Below are positions 45,620-55,912 of a stretch of 64,000 bases of DNA, piece after piece (position 1 is the stretch's first letter; every line of letters begins with the position of its first letter). The stretch comes from Cephalotus follicularis (Eukaryota > Streptophyta > Magnoliopsida > Oxalidales > Cephalotaceae), in NCBI GenBank assembly GCA_001972305.1, contig BDDD01001358.1, positions 1 through 64,000 of the forward strand, in the 5' to 3' direction. The notes beneath the pieces were generated by a model. The model was not told where the DNA came from and did not search any database. It was given only the letters and a program-made list of their open reading frames with translations. The translations under genes and the position numbers were made by a program.

Positions 45620-45802
45620 AGTCGGCTATCTCTGTGGACAGTCGGCTGCAATGGATGAGTAGCCGACTGCCACATGAATGCAGTCGACTGCCTTGGTTGT
45701 GTAGTCGACTGGAGGGATGAACACAGTCGACTGCCTACACATTAGTTTGAGTAGTCGACTGTCTTGCTTCCCCAGTCGACTGTAGCCCTGTTTTAGTCGA
45801 CT
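45620..45802. repeat. CAGTCGACTG palindrome array, nine sites (C)
   Basis: Octamers start at 45620, 45640, 45661, 45682, 45703, 45725, 45753, 45774 and 45795. Steps are 20, 21, 21, 21, 22, 28, 21 and 21 bp. The array lies about 1.1 kb inside the LTR and is preceded by CTGTTCTGTCGCCCAGAAC. Confidence 0.95.
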
Positions 45803-46154
45803 GTTTTGCCCAGAAATGTACTGTTTTCAACTGTTTTAATTCGTTTGATCCCCGGATCGATCTGAATCTTTTCCAAACACTGTTAAGAGTCTGTTTAATA
45901 CTTCTAATGTGTTTTAGACTCTTATACGTATGTTTTTGAATGCCTTTAGATTGTTGTGCTTCACGTGGATTCCGTTTAAATTGTCTATTCGTAAGTACTT
46001 TGTGAGCGCATAAGGTACGGATTATCTGTTCCTTGGCTATCTAATATTCGAAATGAAAACAGTTTTACTAAATTTCTTCGTTTATGAAATTTAAAATGTT
46101 TTATGACTTTGTCATGTTTCTAATTTAAAGTTGGTTTATGATTCCGACTTTATC

Positions 46155-46215
46155 GATACGATATGAAGTGATACGATATGTTATGATACGATATGTTATG
46201 ATACCGTTGTGAGCA
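46155..46215. repeat. GATACGATATG short tandem repeats
   Basis: GATACGATATG recurs about four times at steps near 16-17 bp, within the C LTR. Confidence 0.7.
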
Positions 46216-46484
46216 GTTTCCAAATATGTTAAGTGAAAACATATGTTATGTGATTTTGAATTGATTTCGATAAATCAATAATTTTGACATAAATACTGAG
46301 TATTGTACCCACCTATGGGGCGTATCCATAGGCACGTCGTAGGCTTGGCATGGGGACGCGACACTTCCGTAGCGGTATGATTAGACGACGGCGTCTCTGA
46401 GTGTACGAACGAATCCCATGAGGTGGATTTGTGGATCTGCTATGTATGATAGAGGCGTATGAATCGATTCTAGTTTATGTGATC

Positions 46485-46560
46485 TGAGGTGAATTCAGAT
46501 ATGTGATCTGAGGTGAATTCTGATATATGGTCTGAGGTGTGATCGGATATGTGTATGTGA
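46485..46560. repeat. TGTGATCTGAGGTGAATTC tandem repeats
   Basis: Three units of about 23-25 bp with TATGTGATCTGAGGTGAATT, the third diverged. Within the C LTR. Confidence 0.75.
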
Positions 46561-47217
46561 GAATTGACTTGTGTAGTGCCGTACACTTCAATTCTAGTGG
46601 GCATGTGGAATTAGCGCATCCCTTGCAAAAATTTATGATATGTGATATGTATATGGCTCAGTATGTTTTATGAACTATGTTTTATGATTTATGATCGAAA
46701 ATAATGTTTTGAAATGTTCCGTAATTGTTTCGAAAGATATGCAATTGTTATTTGAATATGATTAAACTGTTTTATCTGTTAAAGATTTCTGTTATGTTAT
46801 TATTGAAATATTAATGTTTTTAAATTACCGTTTACTGTTTTATTCCCCTTATCCGTACTGAGGTTTGCTCAGCCGTATTTTTGTTTCCATGCGGCAGGTT
46901 TTCAGGAGCAGCGGGGGACAGTGTGATTGAGTGATGACCACCTTATGTGTTGGATCCTTAGGAGAGTGATCCTTATGTTATGTTTAGTGGTCAGAAACAT
47001 GGATTATTATGTTATATGTTTTTAAATTGGAACTGAATTATGTTTTGAGTTTTCCGCAACTACTTAATATGTTAAATGGTTAAGTTTTAATGTTACGATA
47101 AGATTGTCACATTTTTGGCTGTTAATGGCTAATAAAGTAGACTTGTAATTTGATAATTAATGTTATGTATGATATGACCCTGTGATGACTCCCGCCGTCC
47201 GGGGGTGTTACAGATTA

Positions 47218-47229
47218 TGGTATGAGAGA
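47218..47229 (+). other. PBS of element C
   Basis: TGGTATGAGAGA, 5 bp after the LTR. A Met-type site with two changes; compare the clean TGGTATCAGAGA of the related minus-strand element. Confidence 0.8.
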
Positions 47230-47382
47230 ATTAGGTTTTGTTTCCTTAGAAGACCTAACTACGTTTGACCTGTGAGATTGGGTAGACACCGGGTTAGGCT
47301 GTTTCGGTTATGATTTTCTGATATGTTTTCTGTTTTGGTTTTGTTTCTTGTGATGTTTTATGTTTTGGATGCCTTTTCGTAG

Positions 47383-48455
47383 ATGGCACGTACAAGAAAC
47401 GCTGCTCGAAGAACTGCACCCGCTGAGGCTCAGGAAGTCAAAAATGAGCCTACCATGGAGGAGCTAGTACTTCAGGTTGTCGCTCAGGAGATACGGCGCG
47501 CGTTGAATGAGCAGAATCTGAATCAGGTCCGTAGGGAGCCGGTTGTTGCTAATGATGCTCCAGCTGATGTTCACTTGAAAGAGATGATGGGGATAGGATT
47601 GATACGCCCACTTATGTTTGGGTTGAGCGGTTCCAGAAGCAGAGACCGCAGTCTTTCAGCTCAGCCGTGATTCCTGTTGAGGCTAAGCACTGGATTGCTC
47701 ATATGGATAAGATTTTTGATGTGCTTGGCTGTAGTGATGAACAGAAGATCAAGCTAGCTGTGTACAAGCTTGAGGGAGATGCTCAGAAATGGTGGAAGGC
47801 TATGGATTTGGCTAAGGGTGGTAATTATGAGGAGAATTTGACCTGTTTCGAGTTCTGTGAAGTCTTTTATCAACAGTACTTTCCCACTGCTGATAAGGAG
47901 TCTTACGCCAGGGAGTTTATCAATACCAGACAGAGGGATGGTGAGTCGGTGACTGAATTTCTGACTCGTTTCACTAGGCTTGCTGGTTTTACTGGTTCTG
48001 CAACAGGGACAGCATTGGAGCAGGCAGAAAAGCTCAAGTGGAAGTTACATTATCAGCTCTGGGGTAAATTGATCAACACTAGGTTTGCTGATGTATCTGA
48101 GATGGCCAATGCGGCTAAGAACATTGAGCTGGAAAGGTTAGATTTCTAGGCTGCTCGACAGGAGAGTGACAGAAAGAGGAACAAAGGTGATTCTCAGGGG
48201 CAAGGTTCTGGACAGAATAAGAAAAGAAATGGTAAGCGAGAAAAGAGAAATGATAACCAGGGACAGCAACAGCCCGGTAATGACCAGAGGCAGACTCAGG
48301 GAGCTGCGGATGTTCAGATTGCCAAGTGTGATGTGTGTGGTAGACAGCATCCGGTGGGAGTATGCTATAAGGCTATCGGGGCCTGTTTTGTGTGTGGACA
48401 GAAAGGGCACTTTGTGAAGGATTGTCCTGACCCTCGTGCAAAGGAAAGGAAGTGA
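47383..48455 (+). pseudogene. gag: Gag of element C
   Basis: It starts MARTRNAARRTAPAE at 47383. After about 190 bases a frameshift near 47575 moves the reading to the frame of 47667-48149, which holds the capsid part (EAKHWIAHMDKIFDVLGC, KLEGDAQKWWKAMDL, YFPTADKESYAREFINTRQ, FLTRFTRLAGF). A TAG at 48147 interrupts it before the basic tail. The same frame then carries CDVCGRQHPVGVC and the knuckle CFVCGQKGHFVKDC (about 48327-48430), and meets TGA at 48453. The Trp that is a stop in the minus-strand relative is intact here (KHWIAH). Confidence 0.88.
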
Positions 48456-48720
48456 AACAATGCAGATCGTGGACAGCGCAACGTGGGAGGTCGTGTGTTT
48501 GCTATCACGGCTCAGCAGGCAGCTAACGCACCAGGTACTGTTTCGGGCTTTATTTATGTTCGCAACCGTAGGGCTTATGTTTTGTATGATACTGGATCGA
48601 CCCACTCGGTTGTAGTGAGGTTCGGCATCTTGGGATGTCTTCTCAATTGCTTGATCCAGCTTTGGTTCTTTCAACCCCTACGGGTTCTTCTGTTGTGATA
48701 TCTGAGTGCTGTTATGCTTG
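48456..48720 (+). pseudogene. pol: Protease start of element C
   Basis: The frame 48483-48620 (GRVFAITAQQAANAPGTV) leads to the aspartic protease active site YDTGSTHS near 48585-48610. A frameshift just after it moves translation to the frame that starts at 48635 ([12 protein letters not shown]). Cleavage of the polyprotein is the family role. Confidence 0.82.
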
Positions 48721-49747
48721 TCCTCTTGTTTTCGACGATCGGATTCGTGATGCGGACCTTTTGCCTATCGATATGTATGACTTCGATATGATTCTGGGAA
48801 TGAATTGGCTGAATCGACATCGGGCTACGATCGACTACTATGCTCGGAGGGTTCTGTTTGGGGATGTGAATAGTCCTGAGTTTGTTTATCAGGGTTCACA
48901 GCCGAGGAAGGAAGTGAAAGTTATATTAGCTCTGAAGGCTAGGAAATTGGTAGCTAAGGGCGCTGAAGCTTTCTTAGCGGTGGTGAAGGATGTCTCAAAG
49001 GTTGAGCCTCGCCTTGAAGACTATCCTGTGGTAAGAGAATTTTCTGATGTGTTTCCGGAGGAGTTACCGGGTTTGCCACCGCAACGGGAAGTGGAGTTTA
49101 CCATCGAACTCATTCCCGGAGCGGCACCTTTATCTAAGGCACCTTACAGAATGACACCGTTGGAACTGCAAGAGTTGAAGGAACATTTACAAGAGCTGTT
49201 GGATCGGGGTTTCATTCGGCCTAGTGTTTCGCCGTGGGGTGCTCCGGTTCTTTTTGTGAAGAAGAAAGATGGGTCTATGAGGCTATGCATAGACTACAGA
49301 GAGTTGAACCAAATCACTGTTCGGAATAAATACCCGCTACCTAGGATTGATGATTTGTTTGATCAACTCCAAGGTGCTTGGTATTTCTCGAAGATCGATT
49401 TAAGATCGGGATATCATCAGCTTCGGATAAAGGATGAAGATGTGCCTAAAACTGCTTTCCGTACTCGGTATGGGCATTATGAGTTTCTGGTGATGCATTT
49501 CGGACTCACTAATGCACCGGCAGTTTTCATGGATTTGATGAATAGGGTTTTTCATGAGTTCTTGGATCAGTTTGTTATTGTGTTCATAGATGACATTCTT
49601 GTGTATTCCAAGTCGAAGGATGAGCATGAAGATCAGCTTCGCATTGTGTTGAGTATTCTGAGGAAGAATCAGTTATACGCGAAGTTCTCGAAGTGTGAGT
49701 TCTGGTTGGAACAGGTGGCGTTTTTTGGGTCATATGGTTACAGCTGA
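48635..49747 (+). pseudogene. pol: Protease end and reverse transcriptase of element C
   Basis: A 370-codon open stretch. It begins inside the protease and includes its second motif ([11 protein letters not shown]). RT follows with [66 protein letters not shown] and the catalytic FIDDILVYS at about 49583-49609. The usual Pro of the MPFGL motif reads His. It ends by a frameshift near 49723, where a run of six T has one base more than the frame needs. Otherwise this RT core looks intact. Confidence 0.9.
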
Positions 49748-50081
49748 AGGTATTTGTGTGGATCTTGCTAAAGTTGAGGCTATTGCGAAATGCCCGAGAC
49801 CTACCATAGTGACGGAGGTTAGGAGTTTCTTGGGTTTGGCTGGATATTATAGGCGGATTGTGGAAGGCTTTTCCTCTATAGCCTTACCATTGACTCAGCT
49901 TATGAAAAAAGGAGCTAAGTTTGAATGGAATGAAGAGAGAGAAGCAAGCTTCGAGAAACTGAAGAATGGTCTTGTGTCAGCACCGATTCTTCATTTACCA
50001 TCTGGGTCGGGTGGATACCAGATATACAGCGATGCTTCTAAGAAAGGTTTGGGTTGTGTTCTGATGCAGCACGGCATGTGA
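49695..50081 (+). pseudogene. pol: RT connection and RNase H start of element C
   Basis: Continues the polyprotein in a second frame: [52 protein letters not shown], then RNase [18 protein letters not shown] with the first catalytic Asp. A single-base loss near 50078 (in HGHVIAYAS of relatives) shifts to the frame of the next segment. Confidence 0.88.
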
Positions 50082-51412
50082 TAGCTTATGCTTCGAGGCA
50101 GTTGAAGCCTTATGAAGTGAACTATCCTACACATGATCTCGAGTTGGCAGCGGTAGTGTTTGCATTGAAGATTTGGATGCACTACTTGCACAGAGAAACT
50201 TGTGACGTCTTTACCGATCATAAGAGTCTCAAGTACATCTTTACGCAGAAAGAGTTGAACATGCGTCAGAGAAGGTGGTTAGAACTTTTGAAAGACTATG
50301 ATATGAACATTGAGTACCATCCTGGTAAAGCAAATGTGGTAGCTGATGCTCTTAGTAGGAAGAGTTCTGGGAGTGTAGCGGCTTTGCTTACTCAGCCGCA
50401 GTTGATCGCTGATATGGAGCGGATGGATCTACATCTGTATGTTCGGGGTTCTGATGGTTGTGTTACTGCGATGAATGTTGAGCCTACTCTTATATCTAGG
50501 ATTAAGACAGCTCAGAGTGATGATGGTGAGCTTTGGGCCTTAGTCCAGAATGTTGAAAAGGGTAAGCAGTCAGAATTCCGCATGGATGAGCAAGGTGTAA
50601 TATGGCTGGGTAATCGGATGTGTGTTCCATCAAATTCTTCTATCAGAGATGCTGTTTTGTCTGAGGCACACAGTTCTCCATTTTCTATACATCCAGGTTC
50701 TACGAAAATGTATAGAGACTTGAAGAAGAACTTCTGGTGGAATGGAATGAAAAGGGATGTTGCGGAGTACGTTTTGAAGTGTTTGATCTGTCAGCAGGTA
50801 AAGATTGAATACCAGCGTGCTAGTGGTTTGTTACAGCCCTTGGAAGTTCCGGTATGGAAATGGGAAAGCATTTCGATGGACTTTGTCACGGGTTTGCCGA
50901 GAACATTCAGAAGGCATAATGCTATCTGGGTAGTAGTGGATCGATTGACGAAATCAGCTCACTTCTTGGCTATCCGAGAAGACTTTTCTGTTGATCGTTT
51001 GGCTGAGGTGTTTCAGCAGGAGATAGTGAGACTGCATGGGAGTCCGGTATCCATTGTTTCGGATAGGGATCCTCGTTTCACTTTGCGGTTTTGGAAGGGG
51101 TTTCAGAAGGCTTGGGGTACTAGGCTCAGTTACAGTACAGCTTTTCATCCACAGACAGATGGGCAGACTGAGAGAACCATCCAGACCTTAGAGGATATGT
51201 TGCGGTCTTGTGCCTTGGAGTGGACTGGGAGCTGGGATGAGTATTTGAGCTTGGTAGAGTTTGCCTACAATAACAGTTGGCATGCTAGCATTGGTATGGC
51301 TCCGTTTGAAGCTCATTTTATTCCCCTTATCCGTACTGAGGTTTGCTCAGTCGCGTTTTTGTTTCCATGCGGCAGGTTTTCAGGAACAGCGGGGGACATT
51401 GTGATTGAGTGA
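50054..51412 (+). pseudogene. pol: RNase H and integrase of element C, 3' truncated
   Basis: RNase H residues Glu (HDLELAA), Asp (FTDHKSL) and Asp (VVADALSR) are present. Integrase has the zinc-binding [10 protein letters not shown] and CLICQQ, then DDE residues in MDFVTGL, SDRDPRF and DGQTERT. At about 51315, after MAPFEA, the frame runs into LTR sequence and ends with 32 unrelated codons at 51412. The GPF/Y region and chromodomain-like tail seen at 8838-9400 in the relative are missing. The true integrase part ends near 51313. Confidence 0.9.
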
Positions 51413-51690
51413 TGACCACCTTATGTGTTGGATCCTTAGGAGAGTGATCCTTATGTTATGTTTAGTGGTCAGAAACAAGGATTATTATGTTATATGTTTT
51501 TAAATTGGAACTGAATTATGTTTTGAGTTTTCCACAACTACTTAATATGTTAAATGGGTAAGTTTGAATGTTATGATAAGACTGCCACGTTTTTGGCTGT
51601 TATTGGCTAATAAAGTAGACTTATAATTTGATAATTAATGTTATGTATGATATGACCCTGTGACGACTCCCGCCGTCCGGGGGTGTTACA
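51316..51690 (+). repeat. 3' LTR fragment of element C
   Basis: The last 375 bp of the LTR, aligned base for base with 46838-47212. The join to integrase is at TTTTATTCCCC with no clear microhomology beyond one or two bases. Confidence 0.92.
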
Positions 51691-51695
51691 GAGGT

Positions 51696-52115
51696 ACTCT
51701 GTATGTATATGGTTTTTCTGCTAGAGTATTGATGGATTCTGGAGCATCGCATTCTTTTATATCGGCACGTTTTGCATCTTGCTTAGATGTCACCCCTGAC
51801 TGCATGTCATACATACTTGACGTGAGTACACTGACCGGGACTTCTATGTACACTGACTCGGTATATAGAGGTTGCAAGATGTCTATGGCAGGCATTCCTT
51901 TGTATGCATATTTGATAGTGCTGCCTATCCGTGACTTCGAGGTTATATTGGTGATGGATTGGCTATCAGCACACCATGCTCGTATGGGCTGTTACAATAA
52001 AATTGTGGATTTTTGTCTGCCCGATGGAACGACTTTTCAGTTCAAGGGGGACAAAGGGTTCTCGACACTAATCATATCCTTTATTCGAGCCGAGATACCT
52101 AGAGAAGGGATTTGA
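51696..52115 (+). pseudogene. pol: Protease of chromovirus G
   Basis: Resumes directly after the TSD copy of element C. The aspartic protease active site is VLMDSGASHSFIS near 51727-51765, followed by the second motif VILVMDWLSAHHA near 51943. A stop at 52113 separates it from RT. The leader of this domain lies left of the nested element, near 44460-44533. Confidence 0.87.
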
Positions 52116-52131
52116 GGGATATCTGGCCTAT

Positions 52132-53090
52132 GTGATTTATCGAAGGAAAGAGAAAGGCTTGAGCTTGGAGAAAATTCCAGTTGTGTGCGAATTTCCAGAT
52201 GTATTTCCTGATGACTTGGGATCCTTGCCACCAAAGAGAAATATGGAGTTCGTTATCGATCTTATACCAGGTACAGCTCTTATTTCTAAAGCACCATATA
52301 GAATGGCCCCTACAGAATTGAGGGAACTGAAATTGCGGTTGCAAGATCTGATCGATAAGGGTTTTATTCGACCTAGTGTTTCTCCTTGGGGTGCGCCTGT
52401 ACTGTTTGTCACGAAGAACAATGGGTCGATGAGGCTCTGCATCGACTACAGAATGTTGAACAAGGCAACTATCAAGAACAAGTAAACTTTACCCCACATT
52501 GAGGAGTTATTTGACCATATGCAAGGATCAAGGGTGTTTTCCGAGATCGACTTGAGGTTAGGTTATCACCAACTGAGAGTAAGGGAAGGGGACATTGAGA
52601 AGACTGCCTTCCGGACACGGTATGGCCACTACGAGTTCTTAGTGATGCCGTTCGGTGTTACCAAAGCACCGACAGCTTTTATGTCATTAATGAATGACGT
52701 ATTCTGACCATACCTAGACCAGTTTGTTGTGGTATGTATCGATGACATACTGGTATATTCGAGGAGTGAGGAGGAGCACGCTCATCATCTGAGGCTAGTA
52801 TTGCAAGTTCTTAGAGAACATCGGTTGTACGCCAAGTTCGGCAAGTGTGAATTCTGGCTTGATCATGTGATCTTTCTCGGTCACATCGTATCTGGGGAAG
52901 GCTTGACGGTGGATCCGTCGAAGACTGAAGTGGTATGAGACAGGCCACAACCGAAGAATATGACGGAGGTGCGCAGTTTCCTTGGATTGGCTGGGTATTA
53001 CAGGAGGTTCATCTAGAACTTTTCAAGGATAGCGGAGCCCTTGACTAGACTGACCCAGAAAAAAGACCCCTTTTGTCTGGGACGAAGACT
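52132..53090 (+). pseudogene. pol: Reverse transcriptase of chromovirus G
   Basis: [17 protein letters not shown] leads into [21 protein letters not shown] and [18 protein letters not shown] at 52483 follows (Tyr expected), then [30 protein letters not shown] and a TGA after VF near 52706. The catalytic CIDDILVYS is near 52735-52761 and the thumb is [16 protein letters not shown]. More stops follow at about 52936 and 53014, and there is an extra base near 53065 (KKDPF). All four RT stops are single-base changes from sense codons. Confidence 0.87.
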
Positions 53091-53094
53091 GTGA

Positions 53095-53590
53095 AGCTAG
53101 CTTCCGTGAACTGAAGGACCGGTTAGTTTCCGCTCCTTTCTTGGCATTACCCGATGGTAATGAGGTCTTTGCGGTCTACAGTGATGCATCGGGTAGGGGT
53201 TTGGGCTGTGTATTGATGCAGTGAGGCAAAGTGATTGCATATGCCTCGAGGAAGCTAAAGCCGTATGAAGAAAACTACCCGACTCATGACCTCAAACTTG
53301 CAGCTATTATCTTCGCCCTTCAGAAGTGGAGGCACTATCTTCATGGGGCGCATTTTGAGATCTTTACCGACCACAAGAGTTTGAGGTACCTGTTTTGTCA
53401 GGACACACTGAACATGAGACAGCGCAGGTGGGTAGAATTATTTAATGATTATGATTGCAGTGTTCAGTACCACTCAGGGAAAGCGAATGTAGTCGCTGAT
53501 GCCTTGAGCCGCAAGGCTATGGTTGCCAGTGCGATGGTGTCACAATGGAAGATGTTAGAAGACTTCCAAGAGTGGTCTCCGTGCAATTAG
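53095..53590 (+). pseudogene. pol: RNase H of chromovirus G
   Basis: ASFRELKDRLVSAPFLALP, catalytic Asp in [16 protein letters not shown], then a TGA where relatives have Arg or His. The frame is open again from 53231: Lys in HDLKLAA stands where the catalytic Glu is expected, then Asp in [11 protein letters not shown] and VVADALSRK. The frame ends with TAG at 53588. The Glu-to-Lys change alone would disable the enzyme. Confidence 0.87.
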
Positions 53591-53674
53591 TCACCGGGGA
53601 TCTTTGTGGCTGACATGCGAGTACAACCTGTGTTATAGGATCACATCAGGGATGCACAACCGCACGATCCTGAA

Positions 53675-54505
53675 TTGCAACGAATTCGGGAGAACCTGGA
53701 CTCGGAATCTGATTTTCGAGTACATGCTGATGGCATTATGAGATTTCGGGGACGCGTGTGTCTTCCGAATGAACCAGGGTTGAAGAATGAGTTACTTCGC
53801 GGAGCTCATAAATCTCTATATAGTATACATCCTGGTAGCACTAAAATGTATCAAGATATGAAGAAGTCTTACTGGTGGCCTGGCATGAAACGAGAGATCG
53901 CCGAGTATGTGGCAAGGTGTTTAACTTGCCAGACAGTCAAGGCTGAGCACCAGAGACCGGCAGGTTTGCTACAACCTTTAACAATTCCAGAGTGTAAGTG
54001 GGAATATGTTACGATGGATTTTGTTTCGGGTTTTCCTCTGACTCGGAACCGTCATAACGCCGTGTGGGTTTTCGTGGATAGACTCACCAAATCAGCACAC
54101 TTTCTGCCTACACACGTTACCGATTCTACGAGCAAGCTAGCTCGTTTGTATGTGAAGGAGATAGTGAGGCTACACGGTGTTCCAGTCAGCATCGTATGTG
54201 ATAGAGATGCCATCTTCACTTCCAACTTCTGGAAGAGGTTTCAGACAGCTTTCGGGACGAAGCTAAGCCTGAGTACTGCCTTCCATCCTCAGACCGATGG
54301 GCAGTCTGAGCGTACCATCCAGACCTTGGAGGATATGCTACGGGCTTGCATTATTGATTTTGCTAGTACCTGGGAGGACCACATTCCTTTGATAGAGTTC
54401 TCTTATAATAACACCTATCATTCCAGTATCGGCATGGCACCGCTTGAAGCACTGTATGGGAGGAAGTGCAGATCTCCTGTATGTTGGGATGGGGTCGGGG
54501 AGTGA
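53675..54505 (+). pseudogene. pol: Integrase of chromovirus G
   Basis: 276 open codons. [15 protein letters not shown] and CLTCQTVK form the zinc-binding region. The DDE core is [18 protein letters not shown] and [13 protein letters not shown]. It ends at a TGA after WDGVGE, a position where the related element at 8838 has Arg (GERVIEG). Confidence 0.9.
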
Positions 54506-54538
54506 CCTTTACTCGGGACTGACTTAGCGGAGGAAACT

Positions 54539-55105
54539 TTGGAAAAGATCAGGATGATCAAAAAGAAGCTGCTTGCTGCTCAGAGCCGGCAGAAGAGCTA
54601 TGCGGACAGTGTCAAGAGGAGGCCATTGACCTTTAGTGTGGGCGATCATGTGTTCTTAAAAGTCTCACCATGGAAGGGCGTGCAAAGGTTTGGGAAAAAG
54701 GGCAAATTAGCTCCTCGCTACATTGGTCCTTTCGAGATTTTGGAGAGAGTTGGGGAGGTAGCCTACCAGCTTGCCTTACCTCCTGCACTGTCGAACGTGT
54801 ATGATGTCTTTCATATATCTATGCTTAGGAGATATATCCCGGACCCGTCACATGTCCTGAATTATGATGTTGTTCCGGTACAAGATGACCTATCTTGTGA
54901 AGAGTTGCCTGTACGGATTCTATATTGGGAGACGCAGATTTTGAGGAACCGAGCCATCCCCATGGTCAAGGTTCAATGGCAGTTCCACCGACCGGATGAA
55001 GCAACTTGGGAGCGTGAGGAGGATATCCGAGAACTCTACCCGTACTTCTTCTACTCTCGTTTTGAATTTCGAGGACGAAATTCTTTGAAGGAGGAGTGGA
55101 TGTAA
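54539..55105 (+). pseudogene. pol: Integrase C-terminus and chromodomain-like tail of G
   Basis: SRQKSYADSVKRRPLTFSVG, FLKVSPWKGVQRFG, the GPF/Y-type segment PRYIGPFEILERVG, then VYDVFHISMLRRY. A chromodomain-like end follows (ILYWETQILRNRAIPMVKVQ, DEATWEREEDI). The reading frame overlaps the PPT and ends at the first bases of the 3' LTR. Confidence 0.9.
55086..55100 (+). other. PPT of chromovirus G
   Basis: TGAAGGAGGAGTGGA immediately before the 3' LTR start TGTAACGCC at 55101. Confidence 0.88.
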
Positions 55106-55575
55106 CGCCAGGGATTTTTATATGTGTTGTAATTTCACAATATAAGGGTACTTTTAATTGTGGAATTAATTAAATGATGGATTTTTCTGACTTTGATGGT
55201 GTTTTCCAAACCCTTGTAATGTCAATTTGTAGAAAAAATGCTAAAGAAATGTTAAGAGAGTAAGATTAAATCGGAAACGGCACAGTTTGGAGGTTAAAGC
55301 ACTGGCGCCTGGATTTAGAGCGTTGATGCTTAAGCCGTTGAAACGCGCGCTTAAATTCAAACACATAAGCGCCGACGCCTGCATGTAAATGTTGACGCTT
55401 TGCAGCGTGTTCTTCATACACATAACAGCAGATGGACGTGTCGCAGGGAGGTGATTTGGTGACACTTTTCAAGCATCGTAGCAAGCGCTTTAAGAACGTG
55501 GCATGCATGCCCTTAATGCCAGAATTACCTGCAACAAAAAGGGCATGGGACAGAGGGACAACCTCAGAGTGCATG
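55101..55575 (+). repeat. 3' LTR of chromovirus G, first 475 bp
   Basis: Matches 40639-41113 closely, then stops at GCATG (55571-55575) where element H begins. The remainder should lie right of the window. Confidence 0.9.
55299..55398. repeat. GCGTCGACGC array, G 3' LTR outer
   Basis: Sites start at 55299, 55320, 55341, 55369 and 55389 with steps 21, 21, 28 and 20 bp, the same as at 40837-40936. Confidence 0.85.
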
Positions 55576-55843
55576 TGTCACACCCCGTTTTCGGTTCCAT
55601 ACCATAAGACAACATATATGGTGATTAAGTAGTTCTTGTGAATAATAATTCTTCATTTGAAAATCGTGTTTAAAACCATAAATTTGTGCATATAGCACAT
55701 AGTTTCATTCGATCAGTGAAATATCAGTAGTAATGATGTTAAATAACATCAAACAGTATATACTAGGTGGTGGTAGCATATACAATCAATAACAATTCAA
55801 ATCAGTAACAATTCAATCCATGGTATGCAATTTCTGCCCAGAC

Positions 55844-55912
55844 AGTCGACTGCCTTCAAGAACCAGTCGACTATTGGGTTGTGTAGTCGACTGTTTTCAA
55901 TGCCAGTCGACT
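55844..55912. repeat. CAGTCGACTG array, H 3' LTR distal
   Basis: AGTCGACT starts at 55844, 55865, 55885 and 55905 (steps 21, 20, 20). Confidence 0.92.

Larger units (their letters stand above)
44539..47212 (+). repeat. 5' LTR of element C
   Basis: 2,674 bp, TGTAATAACCTGCTCG to CCGGGGGTGTTACA. It shares its last 375 bp with the 3' fragment at 51316-51690 without indels. Confidence 0.93.
44539..51690 (+). mobile_element. Chromovirus C nested in G protease region
   Basis: The TSD GAGGT at 44534-44538 and 51691-51695 is perfect. The order is 5' LTR, PBS, gag, protease, RT, RNase H, integrase. A deletion has removed the integrase end, chromodomain tail, PPT and the first 2.3 kb of the 3' LTR. 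The remaining LTR end differs from the 5' LTR at about 16 of 375 bases by my count. Confidence 0.93.
40639..55575 (+). mobile_element. Chromovirus G, host of nested C and H elements
   Basis: 5' LTR 40639-43218, PBS, gag 43331-44533, nested C (44539-51690), protease to integrase 51696-55105, PPT, then the first 475 bp of the 3' LTR before element H interrupts. Both Tekay/Del-type features (chromodomain-like tail, Met PBS) are present. Many stops and frameshifts mark it as an old copy. Confidence 0.9.

Noticed and set aside
45620-45802. CRISPR-like array (regular short palindromic repeats)
   Set aside because: Repeats are 8-10 bp with 11-20 bp spacers inside a plant LTR, no cas genes, and spacers recur between copies. 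It is a motif array, not CRISPR.
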